5,164 bases of DNA from Prevotellaceae bacterium. Its GTDB lineage: Bacteria; Bacteroidota; Bacteroidia; Bacteroidales; UBA932. The notes beneath the pieces are model-generated. The model saw only the letters and a list, made by a program, of their open reading frames with translations, made no database searches and had not been told where the DNA came from. Numbering within the stretch: position 1 is the first letter of the stretch; the number at the start of each line of letters is the position of its first letter. A program made the translations under genes and the position numbers. This document shows positions 3,985 to 5,164 of this stretch, one piece after another. Location of the stretch: assembly GCA_031267855.1 (NCBI GenBank), contig JAIRYH010000146.1:1-5164 (forward strand). The letters run 5' to 3'.

Positions 3985-5164
3985 ATGAAAAAAATTTGCT
4001 CTCTTTTCGCCCTGCTTGCAGGCACGGCAGCCAGCGCCGCCGTCACCGTAACGCCGCTTGCAACGGACTACGTTTATAAAAAAGTAACCTTCCGCGTAGC
4101 GTGGGATGCCACGCCCCACAATAATAAGGTGTGGGTATGGGTTGACCTGTGCCCGGTTACCGGCACGGTGCCGGCAACGTCTTTCTCGACCGCCACCGTG
4201 TCCAGCCCCGTAAAGGAAAGCGGTAACGGCACGATTACCGGCGCTACCGACCGCGGCTTCTTTATCGAATACGCATCAGCAACCAATGCGGGGACTACCG
4301 TTACGGCAACCTTAACAAATGCGACCGGGCAGTTCAACTGGTGCGCCTACGGCAGCGACTACCCGCCTAACGCCGTTACCAACGCCTACGGCGGCTATAC
4401 GTTGAAGGGGACAAAACCCTTCACAATTAACGGCAATATTCCTGTGGATGCCTACACCTTCGGCGCGGGGACGTACATTACCGGCATTACCGACCTCACC
4501 GGCCGCCCCGACGGCTTTGCCGCCACGCCCGTCATCAGCAGCCTGAACAGCCCCGCGCGCTGTGGCGCGGGGACGGTTACGCTCTCCGCCACCGCCAGCG
4601 GCGGCACGACCACTGCGATGACCTATACCTGGACAATCGGCGGAACAAATTATACCTCCCCAACCAACAGCTACACGACCGGCTCGCTTTCTTCCTCCAC
4701 GACCTATACCGTGAAAGTGAAAAATGCAAACAACTACGAGAGTGCGGCAGTGGGCGGAAACATTACCATCGTTGCCAACCCTTCCATGCCCAATTTAACC
4801 CAGAACGGGTCGAAATGCGCCGGGACGGGGGTTACCTTTACGGCTTCCGGCGGCAGCGGCTCGTATGACTGGAGCGGGGCTTTCAGCGGCAGCGGAACCA
4901 CGAAGACGACATCTACTTCTGCCGGCAATTACACGGCACAGGTGCGGTCGGTAACAACCGCGAGCGGCGTTTCATGCTACAGTTGCTATTCAGGTAACGT
5001 AACAGGTGTAGTCAACCCGAAAGCAACCGATGGGCAGGCAGCCGGAACGTGTGGTTGCGCCTCCGGGCTGACCGACTGCAGCGGTACCTGCAAGGCTAAC
5101 GGAACTTATACCACCGATGACGGAGCGTGTACCGGTGCGTGCAAAAGAGCGTATAGGCAGCTCA
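3985..5164 (+). CDS. Secreted Ig-like/PKD-like repeat protein, 3' end beyond the window
   Basis: The frame stays open from ATG 3985 to the window edge, 393 codons plus one base, so the protein is partial here. Residues 1-18 form a signal peptide (MKKICSLFALLAGTAASA, cleavage at ASA-A). Residues 19-180 are a Thr/Gly/Ala-rich beta-type region that I do not recognise, with Cys52 in DLCP and a Cys in FNWCAYG. Two Ig-like or PKD-like modules follow at about 183-265 (CGAGTVTLSATASGG, TYTWTIGG, YTVKVKN) and 267-343 (CAGTGVTFTASGG, SYDWSG, YTAQV). Then come CYSC (331-334) and a six-cysteine segment: Cys356, 358, 365, 369, 382 and 386. Such modules are typical of large Bacteroidota surface or secreted proteins, which often end in a sorting domain or an extra functional domain; neither is visible here. 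Role as an adhesin or surface-layer component is inference. Start choice rests on the signal peptide and the A-rich leader. Confidence 0.85.
   Translation, partial: MKKICSLFALLAGTAASAAVTVTPLATDYVYKKVTFRVAWDATPHNNKVWVWVDLCPVTGTVPATSFSTATVSSPVKESGNGTITGATDRGFFIEYASATNAGTTVTATLTNATGQFNWCAYGSDYPPNAVTNAYGGYTLKGTKPFTINGNIPVDAYTFGAGTYITGITDLTGRPDGFAATPVISSLNSPARCGAGTVTLSATASGGTTTAMTYTWTIGGTNYTSPTNSYTTGSLSSSTTYTVKVKNANNYESAAVGGNITIVANPSMPNLTQNGSKCAGTGVTFTASGGSGSYDWSGAFSGSGTTKTTSTSAGNYTAQVRSVTTASGVSCYSCYSGNVTGVVNPKATDGQAAGTCGCASGLTDCSGTCKANGTYTTDDGACTGACKRAYRQL
4551..4572. repeat. Perfect GC hairpin inside the Ig-like gene
   Basis: CCCCGCGC (4551-4558) is the exact reverse complement of GCGCGGGG (4565-4572) with a 6-base loop. 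It sits at the start of the first Ig-like module, encoding part of NSPARCGAGT, and is one of the most stable short hairpins in the window. Confidence 0.8.

Noticed and set aside
4074..4928. Minus-strand frames of 64 and 87 codons opposite the Ig-like gene
   Set aside because: Both are antisense to a frame with a signal peptide and Ig-like motifs, and neither shows a start signal or domain.

Overview
The window looks like chromosomal DNA of a Bacteroidota bacterium, probably of the order Bacteroidales. Three things point there: promoters of the TTTG / TAnnTTTG type instead of -35/-10 boxes, A-rich leaders without a clear Shine-Dalgarno sequence ahead of the start codons, and heptamer-repeat tracts between genes of a kind common in that phylum. 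The gene bodies are GC-rich, while much of the intergenic DNA is strongly AT-rich. No species can be named from the sequence alone.

Layout, left to right. 1-178 is one arm of a long inverted repeat, carrying a minus-strand promoter that points out of the window. 177-455 is a GC-rich non-coding segment closed by an 18-bp perfect inverted repeat. A Bacteroidota-type -7 box at 465-472 precedes a two-gene plus-strand unit: a secreted carboxyl-terminal processing protease of family S41 (499-2148) and a family-9, heptosyltransferase-like glycosyltransferase (2219-3250). Both products fit envelope biology. The second arm of the inverted repeat (3294-3467) has an identical promoter layout and points right, into a non-coding stretch of about 440 bases with four good hairpins. 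Two of these are mutually exclusive, and the larger ends in a T-rich tract like an intrinsic terminator. After this come a 51-residue lipoprotein (3807-3962) and the first 393 codons of a secreted, Ig-like, cysteine-bearing protein (3985 to the window edge).

The most interesting material is the non-coding DNA. The repeat arms bring the same promoter and at least 100 transcribed bases to both flanks of the protease/glycosyltransferase pair. On the right, that leader runs into a possible RNA switch or small RNA ahead of two cell-surface genes. My working inference is a duplicated promoter-leader module feeding surface-protein loci on each side. This rests on one complete copy; the sequence left of base 1 would test it.
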